Assembly (NCBI GenBank): GCA_033439295.1
Contig: JAVTLE010000003.1
Location: forward strand, 1,674,001 to 1,738,000
From: Deuterostichococcus epilithicus
Taxonomy: Eukaryota > Chlorophyta > Trebouxiophyceae > Prasiolales > Stichococcaceae
DNA length: 64,000 nt
Direction of reading: 5' to 3'
How positions within the stretch are numbered: the first letter of the stretch is position 1; each line of letters starts with the position of its first letter. Below, in pieces: positions 11,755 to 23,086 of this stretch. Made by a program: the position numbers and the translations under genes. The notes under the pieces are model-generated. The model had not been told where the DNA came from and made no database searches. It was given only the letters and a program-made list of their open reading frames with translations.

Positions 11755-12825
11755 TCAAGCGAGCGCATGCTCGATGGCCTGCTGCAGCGTCGCCTTGGAC
11801 ACCGCGCCGTTGAAAGTGCGCACTAAAATGCCGCCCTTGAACAGCATGATCGTCAGCACCGACTGTACGCCATACTCCGCTGGCGTCACCGGGTTGGCGT
11901 CCACATTCAGCTGCAGCTGCAGCGCAGGCACATCTGGAACGTGGATTCGAGGTGGATATCGATAATTGCGGGCTCAATATCAGCAAGTATGAGCAGTCGT
12001 ACAGTTAGAGTGCTGTTCTGTGCAACTTAACTTACAGTTTCCGTCTCCATGCGTGAGCATCAGTTCCAGCGAGTTGTTGCTGCAAGGAGGCCTCGTAGGA
12101 GTGCGAGGGTGCTGTAGTATATCTAGCACGCTTACCACAGCCGGTTCACACGCAGCCGGTCTCCGAAGGCGGCGGCGAGCTGAGCGATCAACGGCGCCAG
12201 TACAACGCAGGGGCCGCAGAACGAGCCCCAAAAGTCCACCAGCACCGGCACCGGCGCGTTGAGCACCAGCGATCGGAAGGTGGCGTTGGTTACAGCGCCC
12301 ACGTGTCGTGGTACTGCAGCGGCGGAACGTTAATAGATCAATTGGAGGCAGTTGCGGTCACACTACGATCATTGATGTATGCAGCTGTTGCGGAGTCTGC
12401 CAGGCAGATGACTTTGCATCAGGCAGCCTACTGCTTCCAGGATGAAAGACTGCGAGCGAGGGATGGGCGGGACCATTGACGACACCACGTGCATATCCAG
12501 CATCTCACTGGCTGGGTCTAATGCTGACGGCGCCCCAGGGGCGTTGGGGGAAGGCGGCGGCACTCCTGGCGCAATGCCCGCGGTCTGTGCGCTCGGCAGC
12601 AGCGGTGATGCCCCTGCATTATTGCAGATTTCGCGGATGGGCTTCTGAACAGCAAGATCGTCCCCAACCTGATGACCAGCATGATACAAGGCAGCACACG
12701 CACGGTGCACACACAGGTGCTCACGAGCGTTCACCATACGTAGGCTGGTAATATCCGACTCGGAGCGTTGTAAGCACAGTGAAGCCTGCCAGGCAGTTGG
12801 CCAGTAGACGTCGAGCCAGCGGCAT
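11755..12825 (-). CDS. Divergent thioredoxin, probably organellar, 3 exons
   Basis: Thioredoxin-fold protein; classical members reduce protein disulfides through a WCGPC site. Exons (minus): 12825-12735, 12313-12150, 11916 (or 11910)-11755. Phases agree and the model gives about 138 aa. The N-terminus (MPLARRLLANCLAGFTVL) is Arg/Leu-rich and targeting-like. The fold is clear: PVPVLVDFWGSFCGPC, then LNVDANPVTPAEYGV, then VLTIMLFKGG and GAVSKATLQQAIEHAL. Two hallmark residues differ: the Trp before the first catalytic Cys is Phe (SFCGPC, Cys63/Cys66), and the conserved cis-proline position is Leu (VLTIM for the usual IPT-type motif). The catalytic cysteines remain. Exon 1 is the least certain part; it was chosen because its phase fits exon 2. 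The exon 2 donor is taken at CGT/GTGAAC to keep the next exon in frame. Confidence 0.75.
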
Positions 12826-13007
12826 CGCCTCCAGATCGGTAGCTCAAGCAGGTCCGCCGGACTTTCCATCGAGGCCGAGGAGTTCGAGAGTCAAAGCTTT
12901 AACGACTGCGCTTTTGATCACGCCAATCCTGCTGCTGTCTAAGTTTCCGAGACCACGTGAGTATGAAGAGAGGAAGACGAACGAATCACCACGACTACCC
13001 TCGCCTT

Positions 13008-15860
13008 TCATACGTCAGATGAGAGGTTGGGGGATAGTGTTGTATTATTGAGCCTGGCCTGAATGTGGGACTCGATGGCGACATCAGCTACTCCCGTCCC
13101 GGGCGCCGTGACCGCCGGCCGCGCCAGCGGCGCGCCGTCCGGCCCCAGCGCCGCTGCCTTGGAGTCCACTGGTGCGCCAGCCGCGCCGCCCGCCACCGCC
13201 GACGCCGCAGCGGCATTGTGCGCCGCCGTCACCGCCATGAGCGCAGCGAAGAAGCAGCTGGCGGCATTGCCATCTGCGCTCGCAACGGCCATGCCGGGCA
13301 GCATGCGACGCCAGTCCCTCGCCCCAGGTGCTGCCTCGCGAATTCACCTCATGTTGCGGAGCTGATGCAGCTTCAGGCAGCTTAGCGGGCCATCAGTTGA
13401 GGAAGCGCAAAGCATTCTCTGTATCTGCAGCAGATCAGATCGTGGCTGCAGCCAACGCTATGATGTGGACCTGCAATCCTACATCCTGCAGTGCAGGCTG
13501 ACGTCGCCGGCGGCGGCTGCACCGCCAGCTGCACCAGCGAGCACGCCCGGCAGCTGCTGCGGCGGCGGCGCCGCCACTGCCAAGCCGCAGAGCTGCGAAG
13601 CAAGGCCAGCAATGAGGCGCTGCATGCCCACCTCTCCGCCGCCTGCTCCAGAACCCCCAGACAATGTCTGGCATTGTTGAGTGTGCACTCCAGAGTGGTG
13701 CAACAGGAGCAGGTGGAGGGGTCTGAGTGTGCCTGCCTAAGCACGAACAACAAGAACGGCTGCGTCGTGCATGGCTAGCCGTCTCCGTAGGCAGGTCCAC
13801 ATCTGCCGCCAAATTGCGGATGCAGCAATACCTTGGAGGACGCCGCAGTGACAAAGGGCTGAGGTCCACAGCGGACTGCCATTGCTGCTGCCGCCGCCGC
13901 CCAGCTGTGCGCGTGGGGAGCGGCTCCTGGAGCTGCTGCGTCTTGGCATCCTGCCGTGAAGTGATCTGCTGGTGGTCCATGCAGATCTTGTAAGTCTTAG
14001 CAATGCTATGTCTAGAGCTTCGCGCAGCTGAGCTGCGAGGATATTGGGTGAGTAGATGTTGGGAATTTACGCACAACATGAGTCAGAACAGAGTACCGAT
14101 GACTGCACAAAGCAATTGTGGAGACACGTCTCAGCGCACCCACATCCCAGACACCAATATTATTCTTTCTGATAAGTTCGATGAGCATTTCATCCCCACT
14201 ACGGAAGCATGCCATCACGAAAGTGTCAGCCTCAGCGCCGCTGCACGTCTGCTCACTGCTGCCCTCAAACTGCGTGCAGTCTTCTGTGCGTCACCATGCA
14301 GAGCCCCGCTCACCAGTGCGGCGATGCCTATACAAACATCGCAGCGTTGTGTTGCCCTCTTTAGGAAGGTACTGACAGTCCCAGCCCCTTGACGTCACTG
14401 CGGATGTGACCCGCAGGCACTGCGCTTATGGCCTTCGTGACCCTCAACCCCTGTTCCCAGGCGATGGCAGTGCCGAGCCCCTCGGCGTTAGTGCCGTCAG
14501 CGCCGTGCGCGGTGATGGTGTACTGCAAACGCACAGTTCGAGCTTCCTCGTTGGTGTGCAGGAGCTCCTCTGTGGCGAGCATAAATATGAGAGACGCACT
14601 GGCAAATATCAGTGCATGAAACTGCCAAAGAGGTTCAGGGCATCAAGTAGCCCAGCGGGCCTCGCTTGTCAGTCAAGTACAAACAGTCAATTATGAGCAG
14701 GTTCACCGGTACGAGCACGAGGTGGGTGACGCCAGTTTGGAGAAGGACATGCGGGGCACCGCCGAGCGTGGCACCGCCGAGCGTGCTGCGGCGGCTTGTT
14801 CAGCAGCATTCAGCTCTGCACGACCACGAAGTGCTTCGTCCGTCAGCCATGCTTGCCAGCTCAGATGACCTGCCAGATTACTCGCAAGCATGTGTGGCGC
14901 GAGGCAGAGCCAGCGAGTTGCGTCTGCATGAAAGGCGGCGAGGTCGTCGGGGCAGCCCGCCATTCCAAGCCCCACATGCATGCGCCCTGCACTGCATCAC
15001 ATGCCGCGCCTTGCGCCGCACCTGCCGCAGCAAAGCGCTGGCGCAGGCCCAAGTCGGGCAGCGGAGGCGCGCCGCGGCCGCCCCGGGGCGTCTGCCGTGC
15101 CGTGTGCGGCGCCTGCATGTTGGCCGCCGCCGGCACCGCCAGCAGATCCTCCAATGGCACCTGTGAAGTCCCAGTGGCAGGCGTGAACGTCTGCAGCCGA
15201 ATATCGTGCAGCAGCAGACGCTTCACATTTGAGTAGAAGGTGGGGCAGAGAAGGCCCTCGGGCGGAGCAACTCCCCGCTTGTCTGCAACATCTCCAACAG
15301 TAGCTCGCGCTCATCCCCATTAGCGGCTGCCAGTCGTCTCGAGAGCACACTGCGCAGCCGATCTGAGGCAGCAACAGGCCTTGTCGGACTCTCATCCGCT
15401 CTTGCAACAGGAGCATCAATCAGTCTGTGTGTCTCATGGCGATGCATCTGTGCATCTGCACAGTGACCACATGTTGCTGTGAAGCTGTCGAGCCAGCACC
15501 TGGGTGAGCGTCAGCAGGTGGGTGGCCGGCGTCGCGGTCACTGTGAAGCGGCCACGTCCGGCGGCACAGTCCTCCGCCAGGGCGGCGCCGCATGCGGAGG
15601 CGCCCGCGCCGCCCTTGTGCTGCCTCTTGGGCGGCTTGCCGCCGGGCAGCGCCGCCAGCAGGCGGCCCGCGGCCGCCGCCTGTGCCGGCAGCCCCGAGCC
15701 GGCAAAGTGCTGTGCGATGTCGGCGACATCGGCAAGCGCGCTCTCACCGCCTGCCAGAAGGGAAGAGGAAGGTTGGCTGCTGCAGATGGAATTGCTCTTG
15801 TAAGACGTAGCGCTCTTCGTCGCCAAGCTCACACTGGGTGAGGCGCCATGCAGCAGCCGC
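13008..15860 (-). CDS. Unidentified multi-exon gene (partial model)
   Basis: Several minus-strand segments have high third-position GC, good splice borders and matching phases, so a gene is likely. Best-supported exons: 15750-15500 (GGESALADVADIAQHFAGSG), 15447-15351 (LIDAPVARADESPTRPV), 15282-15022 (GLLCPTFYSNVKRLLLHDI) and 14851-14707 (AWLTDEALRGRAELNAAEQ). Junctions 15351/15282 and 15022/14851 keep phase. Further candidate exons are near 14590-14400 (TAHGADGTNAEGLGTAIAWE), 13990-13880, 13680-13490 and 13304-13008, the last ending in a stop at 13008. A short exon near 15855 (VRLLHGASP) may come first. I do not recognise the family. No membrane segment or catalytic motif stands out. The intron between 15351 and 15282 would be only 68 nt. 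The last exon of the armadillo-like gene stops at 15949 but carries a good GT donor just before that stop, so the two models could be one transcript. Confidence 0.4.
14757..14786. repeat. Tandem duplication of a 15-bp unit
   Basis: The 15-bp unit gcaccgccgagcgtg occurs twice in direct succession, inside a candidate exon of the unidentified gene. On the minus strand it encodes a repeated SAVPR pentapeptide and keeps the frame. Confidence 0.8.
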
Positions 15861-15948
15861 ACCTGGTATTCAGGTGCACCCTTTCCCAAATCTGCTGCCT
15901 TGAATGCGGAACTGCACGAGCCTTAGACGCAACGACGAGCCATGCAAC

Positions 15949-18900
15949 TCACCCAGTGCCTGTGTTTGTCTCAGGCATGAGCGCGCCTGTCCAGGCGCAA
16001 GCTAGCCCCCACGCATCAGAAGGGGGACCTCCAGATGGCACCTGGGCCAGCGGCGAGAATGGCCGACAGGGCAGCCAGCGCGGCGGCGGCGACGCCGCGC
16101 CCCGCGCGGGCCCCTGCTCGTCGGCGGCCCGCAGCAGCGCGGCCAGCCGGTGCGACGCGCCGCACGCCCGCAGCGCCGCGGCGGCGCCGGCATCCGCCGC
16201 CGCCAGGTCTGCCGCCAGCAACGCCCCAGCGCGCTGCGCGGGCACGGCACCGGCGGCCAGCAGCTCGACCGCTTCCTCGACCGCGCCGCCCTGCGAACAT
16301 ATGGGTCGAGGTCTGAGATTGGGCACAGAACAAGCACCTTCCGGCGGGGAGCCTGCTCCACTGTGCTGCCCTGTGGACATCACTTTGAGGGTGGAGAGTC
16401 GGTGGCAAAGATCGCGCGCTTCAGCGGGGTATGTCGACGGATGCATGCGCTGCTGCTGCTGCAGCATCCTGCGGCTTGTGCATTGTGTCTTGCCATGCCT
16501 GCAGAGTGCCGCTCCAACCCTTATCGTGAGGTGCCGCCTCGTGCGTCCTCCAGAGAAGCAGTTGGAGCAGCGCGGGACTCCGAGCAACAACTTAGTACGT
16601 GGGCACCAACCCTCAGGACGTATTCAAACCCATCCAGAGTGCTGCCAGTCCTGTCATTGTTTTGTGAAACAGCAGCCGCATCCAGTGAGTCGGGGAGCAG
16701 GGCACCTGCACCGCAGCGCGCGCCAGTGTGGCGGGACCGCCAGCGATGAGCGCGCCCAATGCCAGCGCCGCGGCCGGCTTCGTGTGCGCCAGCTTGAAGC
16801 CCTCCAGCCGGATCTGCCAAGCGACACAAGTGTTCTCTCATGTGTTTGCATACGAGGGACTGCGCGCCACACAGGCTTCATCAGCAGTGCTGTGGGGCAA
16901 CTGAACTGCAAGACGGCCAGTAAATGTGTGAAAAGACAGGCGGCAAGAGGGCTACAGAGGACAGAGGGCAAGAGACAAGTTGCGCCACGGGCTTGGGTGC
17001 AGGGTTGCTCACCTCGTCGCCACCGCGCTGGCAGTGCATGTGGAAAGCCGCTGCGTCGTGCAGCGCCGCCAGTGCCTGCAGCCATGGATGGCATGGTTCC
17101 CGAGATCAACCGCTAAAGTCTCAACAAAGCATCAAGGGCCCAGAAGCAGCAAGCACACGTCTGTTGCATTGGCTCCCACAGATGGTAGAGGTGGTTAAAA
17201 GGGCCTCGGAAATGCGAGCTGGCCGCATGGTGCAGCCTGCCACATCTGCAGCAGGTGCCGCATGAATCCAATGTACAGACGCCGACAAACCTGCGGCCGG
17301 TGCGGCAGCTGCAGCATGGCCGCCAGCGCCTCAACTGCGGCGGGCGACGCAGCAAGGAAAGCCTTCCGGCCGGCGGCCTCGGCCACGAGGCGCGCCACCA
17401 GCCCGGCGCCAGCGATGCGACAGTACCAGCTGTCTGCATGGTGACAGAGCAGAGGAGCAGCGGCTTAGCTGGGAAGACTAATCAAGGGCGCTGGCTACTA
17501 AGCAACGCTGTTACACTGTAGACCATCCCCATGCTGGTCAGCGCCGGATCAGGAGTTCATCGTGCTGTGCTCTGGTGCCATAATCTGACGAATGCAATGC
17601 TCAGCTTCTGACCCGCAAATCACCTTGACACCAGAGCACACCTGAGTGCAGCATGCGTGCGGCGCCCGGCAGAGCCCCAGCGGCAACGATGGCCTTGCGA
17701 GCGGCTGGCCCTACGGCTGCCAGGTTGGCGAGCGCCGCGGCGGCGCAGTACTGTCCGTTGTATGGGGTCCCGGGCGCCAGCAACGCGACGAGCGGGGGCG
17801 CCAGCGCCCTCGCGTTGTCCTGCACCGGTCGTGCAACGCGGATGACATTGACCAGAAGCTGTAGGCTGGCTTCGAGCATGACACTGCCAATAGTGCGGCT
17901 GGTCACTGCAAGCGTGGGCCGTTGATCGTGGATGCATGCGTGAGATGCCAGGGCAGCGGCACCAACTATCGGCATAGGACAGACTACACAGCGAAGCCAG
18001 AGGAAATGATCACTGCATCAATATATCGTTTTCATGGTTCCTGATTCTGGCAGACCTGCAGTGTCGTAGAGCAAGCGGCCAGCAGGTTGCACAGGGCGCC
18101 TGCCGCGGCGCAGCGCAGTGGCAGCGGCGACCGCGTCGCCATGTCTGTCAGTGGTGTCGCGCCGCCGCCCGCCACGATCCTTTCCGCACCATTGGGCCTC
18201 GCCGCCAGCGCCTGTACCACACCACGCACAGAAGATCACTGTCTGCCTGAGGCAGCCACAGCATGCCTGGGCCATTGCAACCCTGACCATTGCCGCTCCA
18301 CATCATGGCAGGCACCTGGCCTGGGCCTCTGCCAGAAGCAGCCAAGTTGACTTTCCGGACTGCAGCAGGCCGTTCTCCTCCAAGTCACCTGCAGGGCGGT
18401 GGCGGCCGCGCCGCGCTGCGGCAGGCCGCCTGTCCGCACCATGACGATCAGCGGCGCCACGGCGGCCGCCGCGTCCGCCTCGCTCAACGACTGCGGCGCC
18501 TCCGTCAGGATTGCCTGTACGACCACCCTTCTCACCTCGGGCTTGCTCCAGTACAGAACTACGCATAAACAACAAACCCCCGATGACTCGAAGCTGCAGA
18601 CGCCACGGGCACTGGCCGCAGCTGAGACTGGCGGCTGCGCACATCGATGTCGTGCCAGTCACGCACTGTCAGGCGGCCCACCTTCAACTTACTGCCGAGC
18701 TCAGCGACAGGGCGATGCCTCCTGCAGGGGCCAAGCGACGGTCTTTCAATGCAAGGCGCGATGGCCGACAGCGTCTCACCAGCAGCAGCTCGGCGCCGCC
18801 CTTGCCGTCCCCGCCCGAAGCCCCCGCCTGCAGCATCGTGCAAGCAGCGCTGCCCGCGCCGCCGGCCGCCGCGGTCGCCGCCGCCTGGGGTCGTCCGTCC

Positions 18901-21900
18901 AGGACCACCGCCAAAGTGGAGGCGGCCACCGCCCGCAGCTGCGGGCTGCTGGAACCGTGCAGCAGGCCGGCAAGTGGCTGAGCTGCCTGCACGTATAAAG
19001 GGCCCCGAATCAACCATGACGACACAGCGCGATGAGACGCGCCACTTTTGCAGCTGCTGTGCGATCAGCCGTCCGCTCGACCGCCAGCATCGTAACACAG
19101 CACCCTCAAGTGTCTGCATAGCCGGTCATGTCAAACTTCTTTCCTCAGATACACTAATTGAAAGCTGTGGAACCGGTCAGCACTGGTACCATCTGCTCAC
19201 CTCGGCCCGCGGCTGACGGCCCTCCGCCTTCTCAGCGACCGCCAGGAAGCGCAGCACGCGAGCCGCGTCGTATGCCGCCTGCGGGCAGGCCAGCGCCGCG
19301 GTGACGGCCGCGGCCGCGCCGGCGTCGCCCGCCAGCCGCTCCCGGGCCACGGGCGCCTCCGCCACCAGGTGCTTCAGCGCCAGCGCGGCCGCCGCCGCGC
19401 GTCTGCCGGCGCGCCGTTGTCGCCTGCCAATGCCGCCAGGCCCGCGCACAGGCTGAGGTCGGGCTCGGCTGCAGCCAGGGCGGCCGGCTCGGCGGCAGCC
19501 AGCGCGGCGAAGGTCGCGGCGGCGGCGGCGCGGGCGGCCGGCGGCGGCGTGCCCATCACGCGCAGCAGCACGGCCAGGTACTTCGGCTTCTGCGTGCATG
19601 TGGGAGAGGCTGATTGAGAGGGGATGCTGGCCGGATGGCAAGCTGGGACTGGATCCGCGGCGTTAAGGCAGCAGTGAGCTTGTGCGAGCACCTTGATACT
19701 CTGTGGCAGCCCGGCTGCCAGCCATCACTGCTGATGCTGCCGATGCTTGGCGCTGCAGCCCACTTGATTCGGCAGTGCCCTGGGTCGCACAAATGTGAAA
19801 CAGGAATCAGTTGCCAACCTGAGCCAGAGCTGAGCAGACGCCGGAATGGGCGCAGGCGCGTCGCATTGCCGCCGCAGCAGCCGCTTTGCTGCCGAGGTCG
19901 CCTTTGTGCATGGCGAACACCAGCGGCTTGATGAGCGCCGGGCCCCCGGCCGCAGCGACGGCCATGGTGCCTGCGGCGGCAGGGCCCTTCGAAAGCTGAT
20001 GGAGCAGATGCGCCCTTGCAGGTCGATCATCAGCGACATATCGTAAGATGTTCAGGCATCTTTCAAATTTGGGCGACTGACCCAGAGCGCCGATGGCGTC
20101 CAGGAGGCAGGCGCCGGCGGCCCAGGCGTCGCGCTGGTCGCACATGAACAGCGCCAGGGCCGCGCACAGCGGCCGCCCCTTGGGCCGCTCCAGCTCTGTC
20201 GCTGCATCTAGAGGCGCCAGCGCAGCGCGGGCGCGAGGCAGGTGCCTCCGACTAAGTGACATGCGCAGCTCCTCCATCGACTGCTCGTCCAGCATGGAGC
20301 CTGCGGGACCGCAGTCATCAAAAGGAATTATAAACATCTCGTGACTTTCGGAGCACCTTGTTCTGTCGACCACTCGTACAGCGTGAAGTGTGAGGTCTCA
20401 CCAGATGCACCAAAGACATGTCTGTGGCCGATAGTGGTCTTTTTCGGCAACCTGACAGCATCCTTTGAAGGCCTCTGAGTCATGCCAATCATCTGCGTCA
20501 TCAGAGGGTGACTGACAAGCCCTAGACTGGTGCAGTTCCTGTGCTCAATCCTGCCCACAAAACCCACTTTCCGAGGCTCGGTGCAAGTCTAGCCAGTACT
20601 GGCAGAGGTTTGCCCGCACCCATCAGCGAGGAGGTGTCCAATGACAGCGCCGAGCCGGTGCGGCCCGCCGAGCTGTCCACCACCAGCTGCCAGGGGCTGG
20701 CACATGTCACTGGCGGCGCCGCGTGCATTTGCGCCGCTGGGCCGGCCGCCCTGTTTGGCACGCACATGGCGCGTCAGGAAAGAGCTGCAATGCAGGCCCC
20801 GATGCGAATCATTTTCCTGCCTGTCTTCTACTCCGGAACTTGCATGCACCCGGATGCTTGCAGCCTTATTGGCCGCCTCCTGCAGAGCTGCAGCCGACAC
20901 CCCGCATTGTCAACACAATGAGCGCAGGTGAGTGTATTTCAGACATTCACCTCTCGGCAGCAGCGAGGTCGCCGGCAATGAGGCCGCGGGCGGCGTCCAG
21001 CGCCGCATCTCTGCAGGGTGGATCTGACGACTGCAGCAGGCCGCGGACACCCTCCGCCAGCCAGCGCAGCACCGCCGCAGCCTGCCGGCGTGCCTCGTCT
21101 GCCTGCAGGGTGATGCATATGGGAAAACTCGACGCCGACCGTGCGCAGGGACTTCCTGCTGCAGGGTCTTTCGTAAACGGCATCGCTCAGCATCAGCTCC
21201 AGCGTTTCCCTGCCTGCCATCTACATGTCGTGAGCTGATCACCACTGCAATCTCTGCGAAAGCCCTGCGATCTCGGGCCGGCCGGCCGACACCCACCCCG
21301 TTGCCGCAGGCGCAGCAGGATAGGCGAACGACCAGGCCGCTGAGGTCTGCGGCTAGCATGCCCCGCGCCGCTGCTTGCGTTGCAGGGTCACCGCCCCGCA
21401 TGACTGCGTGCAGCCGCGCGATGTGGGGGGCGGCATCGCTTGCGGCGCTCGCGCCCAGCAGTGCGTCTGCCGCCTCCAGCGCGACTGCACAGTGTGAAAC
21501 GGAGGCATGAGGATGGGAAGTGTCAAGGCGCCAGGGCTTCTGACGTTGATTGGGCACCCTGTGGCGCCACTGCAGCCGGGGGCGCAAGCGGTGGCGTACA
21601 GGTCTGACGAGGGTTGCATGGCCGTCCTCATGATCCTTTCTGCACACACAGCACAAGCCTTTCGCACGCTACCTTCGAGCTGCAGTTCCGGCTGCGCCGT
21701 CATGCAGCGCTCTGCACGTTGCATGGCCGCCGTGAGCGGCGAGATGCGCTCGGCGGCGCGCGCCAGGGCAGCCGCCAGCGGCGACGCATCGCACGCCGCG
21801 CTGCCGCCGGCGTTGAAGCTTGCGGCCGACGGCGTCTCAGCGCCTGCCGCCGCAGCCTCCTTGCCAGCTGCTGTGCGCCGTGTGGCGTCGCTGGCAGCTG

Positions 21901-22366
21901 CGGCATTGCGGGTGTGTGCGTTCGTGCTGCTCCACCCGCGCGGCTGCGGCACCAGCTGCTCGAACGGCGGCAGCTGCTCCAGGGTGGTCAGGCCGCGCAT
22001 CGCACGCGCCGAGCCCTGCCATGGCCGCCACGTGGCCGGCGCCGCGCCAGAAGCGGCGCAGCTGCCCGCGGAGCTGCAGATGGACGACGCTCCGTCATCA
22101 TCATCGTCTGAAGAGTTGTGACTGCAGCTGCCTTCGTCGCTGTCGCAGGAGGCTCGCCCGCCCCCACCGAAGGAGCTGACGGTGCGAGCGCTCCCGGCAG
22201 GCGATGAGATTGCTGCGGCAGATGCGCAGCCATCGGCGGCCCGAGCTGCGAGGGGGACCGCCGCGGCTGAAGCAGCGGCTGCAGTCCCGCTGCCGGGCCT
22301 GGGCGGGCTGCAGGGAGCCACAGCACTGCCACAGGGGCTGCTGCAGAACAGGGGATTGTTCGCCAT
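15949..22366 (-). CDS. Alanine-rich armadillo/HEAT-like repeat protein, 14 exons, one apparent frameshift
   Basis: Large helical-repeat scaffold of unknown partner. Exons (minus): 22366-21673, 21484-21297, 21102-20951, 20696-20620, 20300-19819, 19589-19201, 18986-18780, 18514-18389, 18211-18056, 17819-17642, 17433-17291, 17075-17013, 16813-16706, 16290-15949. All junction phases agree; about 1,100 aa. Exon 1 starts MANNPLFCSS and holds a low-complexity Ala/Ser region with an acidic patch (DSDEGSCSHNSSDDDDDGAS). From exon 2 on, armadillo-like repeats appear, for example AAAALANLAAVGPAARKAIV, then VAAGALPG, and LRCAAAGALCNLLAA. Exon 6 changes frame near 19400: the first part ends NGAPADAR in one frame and the rest continues LALKHLVAEAPVARERLAG in another, so the exon is one base short of a multiple of three. 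This may be a sequencing error or a true lesion. No kinase, F-box or U-box was seen. Confidence 0.75.
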
Positions 22367-22765
22367 CGGTGCCGGTCGGCCGGCCGCTGGCGTCCCAACA
22401 GCAGCATTCTGTCCCTTTGCCGCGGTTGCAGCGGTCTCATGCAGATCGCAGGCGCCGCCTACAGCGCCCGGCCAGTGCGCTTGCAGGAAGGGCGACTCGG
22501 ATCCGGAGCCGTATGATGTGGCGCCGCCGCCGGCGCCCGTGAGCGGCGGCGACTTGGTGGCAAACGCCGGTGACGCGGCACCATCACCGTCCTGCGGGTG
22601 CGAGTTCTGGTCATCAGAGACAGAGCGCAGGGCACCAGGGGCGAATTTGGTATTGGAAAGTGATCAGAGCACAACCACTGCTGGCAGCAGATGCCTCAGT
22701 GTTGCAGAAGGGGCAGCATCGGTGACAGCTAGTTGACAGGTATGGTACAAATCGGTGCATGTTCA
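22367..22765. other. Upstream region of the armadillo-like gene
   Basis: Between the ATG of the armadillo-like gene (22366, minus) and the stop of the small ORF at 22766 there is about 400 bp without a supported exon. It presumably contains the promoter and 5' untranslated region of the armadillo-like gene. Confidence 0.4.
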
Positions 22766-23086
22766 TCATGCGAGTATGATTTCGCAGTTCCGACGATCCT
22801 TGAAACGCACGCTGGGCGAGTAGACGGAGTTGAGCTGCCACAGCGAGGCCGCAGTAGCGCCGTCCTGCAAGCCGTGCACCGCCAGCTGCGGGACCGGCTT
22901 CTGCCTGGGCTGCAGCGGCGTGATTCCTTGGTCTGATTCTTTTGGATACTCCAGAGGCGCCTCGGCTTCGTCCTGCTGCGCCTGGACGTCACTGTGGACG
23001 GTCGCTTTGGACCTGGTGGTGCTGAGCATGCGACGGAATGCCCCACCAAACCTGGATCGAACAGGCAACGCGACGGAGTCCGACAT
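22766..23086 (-). CDS. Small single-exon ORF, hypothetical protein of 106 aa
   Basis: An uninterrupted minus-strand frame with a true ATG (23086) and stop (22766). The N-terminus (MSDSVALPVRSRFGGAFRRM, then LSTTRSKATV) is Arg/Ser-rich and could be a mitochondrial targeting sequence. The middle is charged and Gln-rich (SDVQAQQDEAEAPLEYPKE), and the C-terminus is SVYSPSVRFKDRRNCEIILA. Codon use is moderately GC-rich. I recognise no domain. It could also be the last exon of a longer gene with exons between 23100 and 23700, but I found no convincing upstream exon. Confidence 0.45.
   Translation of the reverse strand: MSDSVALPVRSRFGGAFRRMLSTTRSKATVHSDVQAQQDEAEAPLEYPKESDQGITPLQPRQKPVPQLAVHGLQDGATAASLWQLNSVYSPSVRFKDRRNCEIILA

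Noticed and set aside
13065-13385. Plus-strand Ala/Pro-rich frame (MATSATPVPGAVTAGRASGA) as a gene
   Set aside because: The same DNA reads as a candidate last exon of the minus-strand gene. Ala/Pro-rich frames are common shadows in GC-rich coding DNA.
14118-14230. Minus-strand segment GDEMLIELIRKNNIGVWDVG as an exon
   Set aside because: Protein-like and bordered by AG and GT, but its codons are AT-rich, unlike the neighbouring exons, and I could not join it in phase.
20081-20082. Possible intron inside the 20300-19819 armadillo-like exon (donor at GTCAGT)
   Set aside because: Removing it breaks the frame, while reading through gives a normal armadillo-like stretch (LNILRYVADDRPARAHLL).
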